Source: Flavobacteriales bacterium UBA6057 (GTDB lineage: Bacteria; Bacteroidota; Bacteroidia; Flavobacteriales_G; Salibacteraceae). From it: a stretch of DNA of 64,000 nt. Below are positions 8,171 to 17,141 of the stretch, piece by piece. The position numbers and the translations under genes were made by a program. The stretch spans positions 1-64,000 of the forward strand of contig DIYJ01000004.1 in the NCBI GenBank assembly GCA_002428995.1, written 5' to 3'. The notes under the pieces were generated by a model. It ran no database searches. It was not told where the DNA came from and was given only the letters and a program-made list of their open reading frames with translations. Each line of letters starts with the position of its first letter. The stretch's first letter is position 1.

Positions 8171-8839
8171 ATGAATTCCTACAATCAAACGATCCGCGTA
8201 GCCATCGCGGACGATCACGCCCTGTTTCGCGAGGGCATCAAAATGATCATCGAGAGTAAATCCAATTTGAAGTGCGTGATCGAAGCCGACAATGGCCAAT
8301 CCCTGCTGGATGCCATTGCCAGTGCTCCCAAAGAACCCGATGTAGTGCTGCTCGATCTTCAAATGCCCGTGATGGACGGCATGGAGTGTACCAAGCGGCT
8401 GCGTCAGGAATATCCGCGCATCAAGATCCTGATCCTGACCATGCTCGATCAGGACGACTACATCCTGCATCTGCTGGACTTAGGCGCCAACGGTTACCTG
8501 CTCAAAAACTCATCTGCTGAAGAAGTGATCAAGGCCATCGAGACCGTAATGGAAAACGATTTTTACTTCAGCGACCACGTCTCCAAGGTGATGCTCTCCG
8601 GCTTGCAAAAGAAGCGCAGGCCTGTGCCCGTATTAAATGCCACAGAGCGAATCACCGAGCGTGAGCAAGAAGTGTTGGAGCTGATGTGTCAGGAACACAC
8701 GACCGCTGAAATTGCTGAGAAGCTGTTTCTCAGCGTCCGCACGGTCGAAACTCACCGAAAGCACCTAATGGAAAAACTCGGGGCGAAGAACACGGCTGGC
8801 ATTGTTTATCGTGCTATGAAGGAGGGGGTGGCTAAGTAA
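8171..8839 (+). CDS. NarL/FixJ-family response regulator (222 aa)
   Basis: Receiver domain (about 1-125) with DDH (14-16), phosphoacceptor Asp62 in VVLLDLQMPVMDG and Lys in GYLLKNSS. C-terminal LuxR-type HTH (about 155-218) with ITEREQEVLELM and the recognition-helix region LFLSVRTVETHRKHLMEKLG. No kinase is adjacent: the gene stands alone 190 bases after the LytTR gene. The only upstream HisKA_3 kinase, the class that normally pairs with NarL regulators, is at 3663-4541, so this may be its partner with a TPR/LytTR system inserted between. A leader repeat at 8126-8150 may mark autoregulation. Confidence 0.92.
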   Translation: MNSYNQTIRVAIADDHALFREGIKMIIESKSNLKCVIEADNGQSLLDAIASAPKEPDVVLLDLQMPVMDGMECTKRLRQEYPRIKILILTMLDQDDYILHLLDLGANGYLLKNSSAEEVIKAIETVMENDFYFSDHVSKVMLSGLQKKRRPVPVLNATERITEREQEVLELMCQEHTTAEIAEKLFLSVRTVETHRKHLMEKLGAKNTAGIVYRAMKEGVAK

Positions 8840-9073
8840 GTGTTCAAGGACAGAGAATAGAGGGCGAGTTAAACTTCACCGATTTGCTTTCTGGTCTTAT
8901 AGGGCGAAAAGGTATGATGGCTCTTCTTAGGCCGTTTCAGCAATGCCGGAATTCGCAGTTTCAGCTGTTTTGGATTGCCGCGGGTGTCCCAGACCGTAAA
9001 GAGTCAATAATGTTATTGCTTTCAAAGACTCAAGCTTTTTCTAATCTCAAAAGGCCATTAAGTTCGAGGTTAA

Positions 9074-9784
9074 TCAAAGGTATTTGAGTAGCTCTTCTAC
9101 AAGTTTGAAGACTGTTGTTGATGACTCTTCAGAAGCTGGGCTCGAATGGTTGAGACGGTTATAGTTTCTTGTTGCTCTATTGATTGCGAGCATTTTCCTT
9201 GCTACTCCTGTTTTCTGATCTACACCGTCCAATATATTGTAGATCTCTGATGTTATTTTTTTGCTTCCTTTTCCGTCATACTTAAGATTGAAGGGTTTAA
9301 GGTGTTTGTTGATGTTGTTGTGATATTCCTTACGATCCATACCACCACCTTGATGATCATCGAAATGAAGTAAGATCCAATATTCGAATGCTTGGTTTGA
9401 ATAAGCTACTTTATGACCGTTGGCATTTGCGATTACAATGGCGTTGTTAAAGTCATTCGGACTAGAAGAATCCTTGTCAAAAACACACCATACTTGATCG
9501 TATTTTTGGTTGCTACTACCCTCTAGTTCTTTTGCTCTATTAACTAAAGAAATAGTGTTGTATCCCTCTCCTATTGGTATTACGTCTGCGGAGGAAAGCC
9601 TAAATTGTCTAAAATATGATGGCTCTGTGTTTTCGCCTTCACAGACTATTAGAATACTGGGTTTAACCTTTAGAATAGGCTCATTACGATCCAGGTCAGG
9701 TTCCCTCCTTCGTTTGGGTTTCAGATTCTCACGATGCTTCTTTTTTTTCTCAATCTGTTCCGCCTTTTTATTTTTCATTTTCAT
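9074..9784 (-). CDS. RloB-like Toprim protein, toxin/effector half of an AbiL-type phage defence pair
   Basis: The product (236 aa from ATG 9784) has a very basic N terminus (KKAEQIEKKKKHRENLKPKR) followed by a Toprim-like core: SILIVCEGENTEPSYF (Glu49 and Glu54) and VWCVFDKDSSS (Asp103, Asp105), then SNQAFEYWILLHFD. This is the RloB/AbiLii signature. Family members pair with an ATPase, are linked to restriction loci or abortive infection, and are believed to act as nucleases. The start codon lies inside the end of the RloA-like gene (17-base overlap), so translation is coupled. A longer start at 9814 is possible. The region is visibly more AT-rich than its neighbours, suggesting acquisition by transfer. 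Confidence 0.85.
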   Translation of the reverse strand: MKMKNKKAEQIEKKKKHRENLKPKRRREPDLDRNEPILKVKPSILIVCEGENTEPSYFRQFRLSSADVIPIGEGYNTISLVNRAKELEGSSNQKYDQVWCVFDKDSSSPNDFNNAIVIANANGHKVAYSNQAFEYWILLHFDDHQGGGMDRKEYHNNINKHLKPFNLKYDGKGSKKITSEIYNILDGVDQKTGVARKMLAINRATRNYNRLNHSSPASEESSTTVFKLVEELLKYL

Positions 9785-11111
9785 GATCAGCTGTAGCGAT
9801 TGAGAGTTCATCAAAAAAGCCTAGATAGGGTACTGCACCATACTTTCCTCGGATGTAGTTGTCTTCAAATGCTTCATTTTTTCTTACTTCTTTTGAACTA
9901 AAGTCACCTAATGAAAAGAGCTTTGCTGCTCCAAGCTTATCCTTCTCAGTAAACCAAATTTGATCCCTTCTGAACAGTCCAGAACTGAGCAGGTTTGTAT
10001 CATGTGTATTGAAGATCAACTGAGCATTTTTCGGGTTTGACTCTTTTGAGTTGAATAAGGCTACGATCCTACATACTAAGTTTGGGTGAAGTTTAGAATC
10101 TAGTTCATCCACAAGAAGAATATAACCACGTTCTAAAGTGTCTAATATAGGGCCCGTTAACGCGAAGAATTTGTGAGTGCCTGATGATTCATCATCTTGC
10201 ATAGAAAAGGTTGCGATTCCTACATGCTTGGAGTTAGAATCATATTTTTTGTGGGTTGTAAGCACATCAGACATGAATTGCGGGTCTTCTTCTTCCTCCG
10301 CCACTTCTTCAAGAAGCTTTTCTCTTAATTCGATAGGTAACTCTTTAGACAGCTCTTTCGAAATGTCATTCAAGCTTTGCATCTGAAGTTGCAAGTCATC
10401 AATACTTATGTCCGCAGCATTAAGTAACTGAAGTATTTTCTGTTTGTATTCTGGATCATCAACCTTGTGCATGGTAAATGCCTCATATCCCTCTGGTCTT
10501 AAGCCTGAAATTGTTCTAAGTCCTTTGAACCAACTGATGACGTTACTTGAAATCTCGTCATTGAATTGAGCTGTTACTGATAGTAAAAGAACATTGTTTC
10601 TAATGGCTCCTTCTTTATGTAAAAAGCGTCCTTTACTCCTCAGGGTCGAATGAAAATCGATATCCTGATACTCTCGATAAAACAATTCTATTTCTTTTGT
10701 TTTAGGCTTCTGAAAAAGCCATTCAGCTACGACCTGCTTTTTGTCTATCTCGAAACCGTACCGATAGCGCACGTTATCGAAAAAAAATAGAACCTCAAAT
10801 TCTGAAGGTGAAACTTCTGTTTCAATGTTCAACCTGAAAGGGTCGACACCAATTGGATCACCAATTTGTGAGTTTTGAGAACTGGTGATGACGAAGCGCT
10901 TCATAAAAGCCAAGGCTTCATGTAATTTACTTTTTCCACTTGCATTCGCGCCATATATGACAGCACTCTTGAGTGTTCGAAGTTTACGATCCTTATTTTG
11001 GATTACATTATCCTCCTCACGGACATCGCTATCATAATTTGAAGCGACCATACTCAAAGTTGCTTTTTCCTTGAACGTCTTAAAGTTCTTTACTGAGAAT
11101 TGAATCAGCAT
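9768..11111 (-). CDS. RloA-like AAA/ABC-type ATPase, AbiL-type phage defence pair
   Basis: A 447-residue ATPase of the AAA_15/OLD-like group. Walker A is GANASGKS (54-61), an ABC-like signature ESSGTHK lies near 308-314, Walker B ILLVDE is at 331-336, and FNTHDTNLL follows with His370. The N terminus MLIQFSVKNFKTFKEK is typical of this group. Between Walker A and the signature lies a long coiled region (about 230-300) with an acidic run EEVAEEEEDP. In known RloAB/AbiL and PARIS-like pairs the ATPase senses infection and releases or activates the Toprim partner; that role is inferred. It is transcribed first, with RloB overlapping its end. Confidence 0.87.
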   Translation of the reverse strand: MLIQFSVKNFKTFKEKATLSMVASNYDSDVREEDNVIQNKDRKLRTLKSAVIYGANASGKSKLHEALAFMKRFVITSSQNSQIGDPIGVDPFRLNIETEVSPSEFEVLFFFDNVRYRYGFEIDKKQVVAEWLFQKPKTKEIELFYREYQDIDFHSTLRSKGRFLHKEGAIRNNVLLLSVTAQFNDEISSNVISWFKGLRTISGLRPEGYEAFTMHKVDDPEYKQKILQLLNAADISIDDLQLQMQSLNDISKELSKELPIELREKLLEEVAEEEEDPQFMSDVLTTHKKYDSNSKHVGIATFSMQDDESSGTHKFFALTGPILDTLERGYILLVDELDSKLHPNLVCRIVALFNSKESNPKNAQLIFNTHDTNLLSSGLFRRDQIWFTEKDKLGAAKLFSLGDFSSKEVRKNEAFEDNYIRGKYGAVPYLGFFDELSIATADHENEK

Positions 11112-11427
11112 GATGGAGGTTTCTGCAGGATTTTCGCAATTATAGCTCCTATTTACGGATTGGTTGCTTTATGGGTTATGTTTTTATGCTCTTTTAACCC
11201 TTTGGCCAAAAGGGGTGAACTTCATCAAGTCCTAGTGGAGATCTTCACATCATCTTCCAAGCAGTCTTCAGTATTAGCAATAGATAGGTGTCCAGCCTAC
11301 TACACTTTACAAATAGTAAAGCCGGACACCAATACGTTACTAAGTTGCACTTAGCTGCTTGAAGCTGACCAAACGTGGGGATTCTCTTTTCAGGTCTTGA
11401 GAAAAAACCACCCAAATGCCTGGTTCA
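11112..11427. other. Intergenic region with a bipartite hairpin
   Basis: No credible gene was found. A two-part inverted repeat lies at 11288-11331: outer arms GGTGTCC (11288-11294) and GGACACC (11325-11331) and an inner stem CTTTAC (11306-11311) / GTAAAG (11317-11322) with loop AAATA. It lies upstream of the RloA start (177 bases) and downstream of the 11428 T9SS gene's stop, so it could be a terminator-like element, an operator, or a remnant of a mobile element's end. Confidence 0.4.
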
Positions 11428-13167
11428 TCACTTATTCCTAATCAATTTCTCAGTGTGGAGGGTTTGTCCAGAGGCATCGATGACATGCATTGTGTAAACC
11501 CCAGCACTTAGTGCCTGATTTGGTTGGAGTAGGAAGCGGTTCTCGCCCTCTACGGCTGCATAGACTTCTGCATGCACCACCTGTCCCTGGATGTTGACAA
11601 GTTGAACGGTGTATTCCGCAGTCTTATCTGAAGTCAAACGCACTTCCCAGGCACTGCCATCAGCTGGAAGCGGATTGGGGGAGGTGGTTGCTTCGAAGCC
11701 AAAGCCGGTTGGACGATCCTCTTCGGTTTTTGTGGAGGTCTGACAGATGTCAACCGAGGTCAAATCGCGGATGATGCGATTGAGTGGGTAGTTGTTCACT
11801 TCGGCCCAGTTGTCCCAGTTGTGATAGATTTCCCAATCTACAATCTGGTCTGAAACAAGGTCCGTGGTAGGATCATCAGGACAGTCGGATACTGCTACTC
11901 CAGGATCAATGTCGATCGCCCGGTAGCGCAGGTCAAAGCGGTCTACTGTTCCTCCATCCTGGTCTGCGAGAGTGAGCCCTCGGCCGTTGTCTAGCACTCC
12001 CATGTTGCGGGGTGCGCGATTGTGTGGGAAGGCGTGGGTTGAAATACTGCTACCGGTAGTTGGATCGATCTCGATCAGGTGATGCAGCGTTGGATTGCCC
12101 AGGTAGGCTACGTTGTTGAAATCGTCATCGTATTCAAGGCCTCGGAGCTCGTTCACTTCATCGAACTGGCTCACCCAGTCTACGCCCCAGTTTCCACCCT
12201 TCTTTCGCATGACCATCGGCTCGACAAAAGCTCCTTGAGATTTGTTGTTCCATCCGATGTGCACGGACCAGTCGCTGGGATAGAAGTCCTTCGACACCAT
12301 CGGGCGATCTACTTCATCGCCATTTGTGTTGATGAAGTGGAAAACGCTGTTGTCCACCAGCTGTCCGGTGTTGATGTCTACTTCAAACACAGAGCCGTGC
12401 TTCGATTGCCCCATTTGCGCGCGCTCTGCTGTTACAAATACCCGGTACCAGTAGTGCTCTACATCCGTGGGTTTCACCCGCGAGAACATCTGGAAATAGG
12501 GCACGGGAACGGGGAATGTTCCGGGTGGTGGAATCTCCACATAAATCTGTGACCACACCAGACCTCCATTTGCATCATTGATGCAGATACCGACCATTTT
12601 TTCCACTGTCTCATTGAAGTAGTCAGAGTTCTGGACGCCAAAGATCACGTAGCCGTCCTGGGGCAGATTCGGAACCAGCGGCCCTCCGATGAACTTAGTG
12701 ATCACCAATCCGCGCTCTCCGTGGCAACTGTTGCAGGTCATGGGAGGTTGGTCATAAGATCGGCTCCAAACAACCGAGCCATCCAGGGTGCTCACCTTAA
12801 ATACAAGAATTGCCGAACCCGTATTGCCCGTGATCACAATATGATCGCCATCATTGGCCAGAATCATGGCGGGACCTTCTTCTTCGTCCGACATATGAGG
12901 AACCGGATATTCCCATGCGGAAGCTATCGTGCCGTCCAGGTTGGTTTTGACCAGCACGTACCCCTGTTGTCCAAACTGGTTGGTAATCCGTGTGGTGAGG
13001 TAGAAGATCTGGTCCCCGTCTTTGTCTTCAAGCACCACAGTGGATGAACCAGACCGTTCCAAACTGTTGTCTGGATAGATAAAGGTTTTCTCATACTGGG
13101 CTAAACTGAGCAATGGAAAACTCATGATGATAAGCCAGCTCCAGAGCGCATTGCATTTCGATTTCAT
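11428..13167 (-). CDS. Secreted protein with T9SS type A sorting domain (579 aa)
   Basis: A signal peptide (MKSKCNALWSWLIIMSFPLL, cut near SLAQ) starts the protein. The body holds propeller-like blocks of alternating description and Trp/Tyr strands (for example GSVVWSRSYDQ, GGLVWSQIYVE), resembling secreted beta-propeller proteins. The C terminus (about 500-579) is a T9SS type A sorting domain: SPNPLPADGSAWEV, YTVQLVNIQGQVV, SAGVYTMHVIDASGQTLHTEKL. The protein is therefore predicted to be exported to the cell surface or medium. Its exact role is unknown. It is of the same length and plan as the 37218 protein and similar in plan to 23864, suggesting a family of surface proteins in this locus. 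Confidence 0.85.
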   Translation of the reverse strand: MKSKCNALWSWLIIMSFPLLSLAQYEKTFIYPDNSLERSGSSTVVLEDKDGDQIFYLTTRITNQFGQQGYVLVKTNLDGTIASAWEYPVPHMSDEEEGPAMILANDGDHIVITGNTGSAILVFKVSTLDGSVVWSRSYDQPPMTCNSCHGERGLVITKFIGGPLVPNLPQDGYVIFGVQNSDYFNETVEKMVGICINDANGGLVWSQIYVEIPPPGTFPVPVPYFQMFSRVKPTDVEHYWYRVFVTAERAQMGQSKHGSVFEVDINTGQLVDNSVFHFINTNGDEVDRPMVSKDFYPSDWSVHIGWNNKSQGAFVEPMVMRKKGGNWGVDWVSQFDEVNELRGLEYDDDFNNVAYLGNPTLHHLIEIDPTTGSSISTHAFPHNRAPRNMGVLDNGRGLTLADQDGGTVDRFDLRYRAIDIDPGVAVSDCPDDPTTDLVSDQIVDWEIYHNWDNWAEVNNYPLNRIIRDLTSVDICQTSTKTEEDRPTGFGFEATTSPNPLPADGSAWEVRLTSDKTAEYTVQLVNIQGQVVHAEVYAAVEGENRFLLQPNQALSAGVYTMHVIDASGQTLHTEKLIRNK

Positions 13168-13385
13168 TGGTAGATGTTTTATGGTTGTCTGTCCAAATTA
13201 TGGGCGCATGGGAGAAGGGTTTTTGTGTAAGTGGTGAATGTGGTCTATGATGTGGTGAGTCTATGCTTTTGCGTGGTGAGTGTTTTTGTTGTGTGATTTG
13301 TGAATAGAGCTTTTGGATTAACGTGTGGTAGAGTGCTATTTTTATTCGCTCAGGCATTCAACGTTAATGATAAAAGGTTGCTTGT

Positions 13386-15380
13386 ATGAGGCTGTACGCG
13401 GTTCGGGTGGTATTTGGGGTTTTGCTTTTAATGACCTGCAATTGGTCGCAGGCTAAGGAGGATGTCCGGCTATCTCGCTGGGTAGAGCAGGCCAGAGATT
13501 CTAACCTTTACGTTGCTGGAGAGGCCATTGATTCCCTGTTTGAGTATTGGCGTTCGAGGGAGTTGGATTTGGTCGTACAATACCGTTTGGGCCATTGGTA
13601 TCGGGTGGTGGGGAAAGACAGCATGGCCGATCGGCTGGTGGCGGACGGACTGGAGATGGCCTTCACCATGAGCCAGAACATTGCCTTTAAGGAGGATGCG
13701 CAGTTCTTTCTCCGATCTACGCTTGATCTGCTTGCTCAGCGGAACGACAGTGCCGGGATGGGGCATTGTATGCACTGCATCGCTAATTTCTACCGCAGGA
13801 ATGCGAATTATCCACTGGCGCTCCGGACACTCCTTGAAGCCACCAAGCTCTATCAGCAGATGGAGTTGCCGCTGGATGTGGTAGACCTGAGGCTTTCTGC
13901 AGCGCAGATTTATCTGCAGCAGGACATGCTGGATAAATGCGATTCTACCCTTCAGCTGGTGTTCTCCGAGCTGGCGGAAGTGGATGACCCTGTGCGTTTG
14001 TCAAGGGTTTACGGGCTTGCGGGCAGTCTGGCGCAGGCAAGGGGAGATTTCCAAAAAGCCCGTCCGCTCATGTTCCAGTCTTTGAAAATGGCCGAAGCAG
14101 GTGGCCGCAAACCGCAGATTCTTCGTTCCATGCTCTACCTCGGCAGGGTGCTCTATGAGTTGAATGAGCTGGACAGCGCTAGCGCCTATTTCCAGGCCAT
14201 TGTGGCCGCCTGTCCCGACAAAATAAGAACGCAGTATGCTAATGCTACCTGCTGGCTGGCAAGGCTTGCATTCGACCGTGGAGATATTGATCAAGCGCTG
14301 GAGCTAGCCTCAGAGGCGGAGTCAGTCGCTATTCGCCATCAGTTTCCTGCCATTCTCCTGGACATTCGTCACCTCTTGCACAGCATCCACAGCCAACGGG
14401 AAGACTGGCCGCTGGCCACGCGCTATCTGGAAGATTACCATGCCCTGAAGGACAGTTTGTCTTCGGCAGAGGTGGCTGGGCAGATTCTGGCCTTGGAACA
14501 GGCTCACCTTCTGGAGAATGAACGGAGCCGGGTCCGACTGCTGGAGGAAAGGCGTGTGGCGCAGGAAGAAGAGATTGCTGCGGGTAAGCAAACCCGCGCT
14601 GCGCTGCTCACCGGTGTTGCAGCGCTCTTATTGATCACCGGAATCATATTACGCCTTCTGTGGCTTATCCGGAAAAAGAATGGACAGCTGGGCAGGCAGC
14701 TCAGCCTGGTTTCAAACCTCAACCGGGAGGTGCATCACCGAGTGAAAAACAACCTTCAGATGATTTCCAGCCTGATGTACCTCGAAGCAGATGCCGAGCA
14801 GGATCCGGCCTTTTTGAAAGCCATGGAAGCGATGCGGAGCCGTATCAGATCGATGGCTTTGGTGCATCAGAAGCTTTTGCTGGAGTCAGCACCTGCTTCC
14901 ATTGACATGCATGAATACGTTCATGAATTGGTCCGGGAGATCTTTCTGGCATTGGGACATAAAGGCAGCTTCGAGCATGTTCGGTTGCAAATAAGTCCCA
15001 TTATACTGCCGGTGGAAGCAGTCTTTCCGCTTGGATTGATCATCAATGAAGCGGTGACAAATGCGATGAAACACAATGCGGAGCAGTCTTCGGAGGGTTG
15101 GCTGGAAATCGCTTTTACCGAAGCCAGGGGCAACGTGCTTTGCCTTCAAATCAGAAGCTTGGCTAGTACGGATGAGATGTCTGACAACAGGAACTCAACT
15201 GGTCATTTTGGTATGAACCTGATGCAGGTGTTTGCTCAAAAGTTAAGCGGGCAACTGTCGATGACTTGCGCGAATGGTACACTGCTCGAAGTCAGATTTC
15301 CCTATCCCGAAACGTTGGAGGAGCAGGAAGAATCGGGGGTGATGAACGAAGGTTTGATGCCAGTACCCGGAATGAGTTAA
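13386..15380 (+). CDS. TPR sensor histidine kinase, HisKA_2 class, with degenerate G1 box (664 aa)
   Basis: Signal peptide (MRLYAVRVVFGVLLLMTCNW, then SQA), TPR-rich periplasmic region (about 45-370), coiled coil, one membrane helix (about 404-427), then HisKA_2 with His451 in EVHHRVKNNLQMISSLMYLE. The HATPase-like domain has the N box INEAVTNAMKHN (553-564), but the usual DNGxG G1 box is replaced by LQIRSLASTDEMSDN, while GHFGMNLMQVFAQKLSG resembles G2. ATP binding may thus be altered; catalysis is uncertain. The gene is followed after 17 bases by a LytTR regulator, its evident partner. A similar kinase at 60924-62927 keeps an intact G1 box. Confidence 0.9.
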   Translation: MRLYAVRVVFGVLLLMTCNWSQAKEDVRLSRWVEQARDSNLYVAGEAIDSLFEYWRSRELDLVVQYRLGHWYRVVGKDSMADRLVADGLEMAFTMSQNIAFKEDAQFFLRSTLDLLAQRNDSAGMGHCMHCIANFYRRNANYPLALRTLLEATKLYQQMELPLDVVDLRLSAAQIYLQQDMLDKCDSTLQLVFSELAEVDDPVRLSRVYGLAGSLAQARGDFQKARPLMFQSLKMAEAGGRKPQILRSMLYLGRVLYELNELDSASAYFQAIVAACPDKIRTQYANATCWLARLAFDRGDIDQALELASEAESVAIRHQFPAILLDIRHLLHSIHSQREDWPLATRYLEDYHALKDSLSSAEVAGQILALEQAHLLENERSRVRLLEERRVAQEEEIAAGKQTRAALLTGVAALLLITGIILRLLWLIRKKNGQLGRQLSLVSNLNREVHHRVKNNLQMISSLMYLEADAEQDPAFLKAMEAMRSRIRSMALVHQKLLLESAPASIDMHEYVHELVREIFLALGHKGSFEHVRLQISPIILPVEAVFPLGLIINEAVTNAMKHNAEQSSEGWLEIAFTEARGNVLCLQIRSLASTDEMSDNRNSTGHFGMNLMQVFAQKLSGQLSMTCANGTLLEVRFPYPETLEEQEESGVMNEGLMPVPGMS

Positions 15381-15397
15381 AAGCATGAATACAGCGA

Positions 15398-16114
15398 ATG
15401 ACGAGGGTTTACATTGTAGAAGATGACCCATTGGTAAGGCTGGAGATTGCGGGCCATCTCCAACGTCATGACTATGAGGTGTGTGGGGAGCAGGGCAATG
15501 CCACGCTGGCGCTGAAGGCCATGGAAGAGAACAAACCAGATCTTGTATTGCTGGACATACAGCTGGATGCTCCGCCTGATGGAATCTGGTTGGCAGAGCA
15601 GCTGCACAAACGTTCTATTCCCTTCTTGTTTCTAACTTCCTACAGCGACCAGCAAACGTTTGACAGCGCCAAGCGCTATGCGCCTCTTGGATACATTCTA
15701 AAACCCTTCAGCGAACAGGACCTCAAAGTCAACATCGGGCTTGCTGTGGCCAGGATGCTTCAGGAAGAAGGCGAAGCCTTGAAAAGGGAAGGAGACACGC
15801 TGCCCGATCGGGTTTTTGTGAAGACGGCCGATGGCTGGGACGGACTCGAAACAAAGAACATCGACTACCTGGAGGCATGCGACAATTACTTGCTTTTGCA
15901 CCTTGGAGAACAACGCACCATTGTCCGCTCCACTATGAAGGGATTCTTGGAAAAACTGCCCGCAGGCCAGTTCGTGCGCTGCCATCGGAGTTATGCTGTC
16001 AATCCTTCGAAGATTCGTTCCATTACTGCCACACATCTGATCCTGGAAAACCGAACCTTACCCTTGAGTAAAAACTACAGGGACGCAGTGATGGATCGCC
16101 TGACTTTGGTGTGA
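15398..16114 (+). CDS. LytTR-family response regulator (238 aa)
   Basis: Receiver domain with acidic pocket EDD (8-10), phosphoacceptor Asp53 in LVLLDIQLDAPPDG, FLTSY and Lys in YILKPFS. The LytTR domain (about 130-238) contains VFVKTADGWDGLETKNIDYL, FVRCHRSYAVNPSKI and LPLSKNYRDAVMD. It lies 17 bases after the TPR-HisKA_2 kinase and should be its output. It is convergent with the hydrolase gene at 16119; only four bases separate the two stop codons and no terminator is visible between them. Confidence 0.93.
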   Translation: MTRVYIVEDDPLVRLEIAGHLQRHDYEVCGEQGNATLALKAMEENKPDLVLLDIQLDAPPDGIWLAEQLHKRSIPFLFLTSYSDQQTFDSAKRYAPLGYILKPFSEQDLKVNIGLAVARMLQEEGEALKREGDTLPDRVFVKTADGWDGLETKNIDYLEACDNYLLLHLGEQRTIVRSTMKGFLEKLPAGQFVRCHRSYAVNPSKIRSITATHLILENRTLPLSKNYRDAVMDRLTLV

Positions 16115-16118
16115 TCAG

Positions 16119-17141
16119 CTATCGAACGGAGGATTCGATGAAGGTTGTCACCTTCTCATTGAACAGGTTGGTTTGCTCGTAATGGGGTGAATGTCCTGAC
16201 TGCTCAAACACATGGAAATGGGCGCTATCCAGATTCATCGCATCCCGTGCTTCGTAAGCGAGTTCGACTGGCAGAATGCCATCGCTGATGCCCCAGAGCA
16301 GGAGCGTTGGAATGTCAATCTCCCTGAGGTGGTTGGTGAAGTCATAATGCCAGATGTCCATGTTCTTGACCACATGTTTGTTCTGGGAAAGCAGTGCCAT
16401 GAAATCTGTTTCTGAAAAGAGAATCTGATCCAGGCCAACGAGCCCTTCGCGATTGCCTTCATCGAAAAAGTATCCTCCGGCATCGGTCACGTTCTTGCTG
16501 TGTTCGATGATCACATCAGGATCGCGCCAGGTGATTTTGTCTTGGTAGTAGTCGCGGATCTTTTTCCACTTTTTGACGTCTTCATCATTCGCGATCAGGC
16601 TGTCTGCCACTTCCAATACGTAGTCTCGGGAGTATTCGTAGGCTCCGATTCCGAGATTGTGGCCACCGTCCACTTCTATCCAACCCGCAATTTTTGCGCG
16701 CAGCTGAGGCTCAAGAAGGTAGGCCGTTCCCAATGTTCCGCCCCAGCTATGACCCATAAGTACAATGCTTTGAGGGGCGTAGGTTTTTTGAGTGTACTGA
16801 ACAATCACGTCCAGGTCTTCTACAAATTGTTCGAGGGTGAGAAGATCGTTATCACTTTTTCCGATGCTGTTTCCGGATGCCCGCTGGTCGTAGTAGACCA
16901 TGCCATAGCGTTGTTCCAGGCCTGCAAAAAAGTCGTTTCGGATATCAATGAAGCTGCTGCCACCAGGCCCACCGTGCAGATAGATGATGAAGACATCAGA
17001 CTCCAGTTTGCCGCGAGCCCAAACGGGCATGTCAGCATCTTTATGACGAACAAACACAAAGTCTTCTCCCAACGGCTCTTTTTCACAAGAGCTTAGAATG
17101 AAGAACAAGACCAGTCCGAGGAGAATTCTGTGCATCGTCAT
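16119..17141 (-). CDS. Alpha/beta-hydrolase lipoprotein, prolyl-iminopeptidase-like (340 aa)
   Basis: A lipoprotein signal peptide (MTMHRILLGLVLFFILSSC; lipobox LSSC, Cys19) precedes an alpha/beta-hydrolase fold. Oxyanion-hole sequence YLHGGPGGSS, nucleophile Ser132 in MGHSWGG, acid Asp in LLWGISDGILPVE and base His in EQSGHSPHYE complete the triad. The HGGPGG motif is typical of proline iminopeptidase-like S33 hydrolases, so a peptidase is the best guess, but the substrate is unknown. It overlaps the outer-membrane protein gene (17138-17707) by four bases (ATGA), so the two form an operon with the barrel gene first. Confidence 0.87.
   Translation of the reverse strand: MTMHRILLGLVLFFILSSCEKEPLGEDFVFVRHKDADMPVWARGKLESDVFIIYLHGGPGGSSFIDIRNDFFAGLEQRYGMVYYDQRASGNSIGKSDNDLLTLEQFVEDLDVIVQYTQKTYAPQSIVLMGHSWGGTLGTAYLLEPQLRAKIAGWIEVDGGHNLGIGAYEYSRDYVLEVADSLIANDEDVKKWKKIRDYYQDKITWRDPDVIIEHSKNVTDAGGYFFDEGNREGLVGLDQILFSETDFMALLSQNKHVVKNMDIWHYDFTNHLREIDIPTLLLWGISDGILPVELAYEARDAMNLDSAHFHVFEQSGHSPHYEQTNLFNEKVTTFIESSVR

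Noticed and set aside
11100..11354. Plus-strand 84-codon frame starting inside the RloA gene
   Set aside because: It overlaps the RloA start antisense and has no supporting features.
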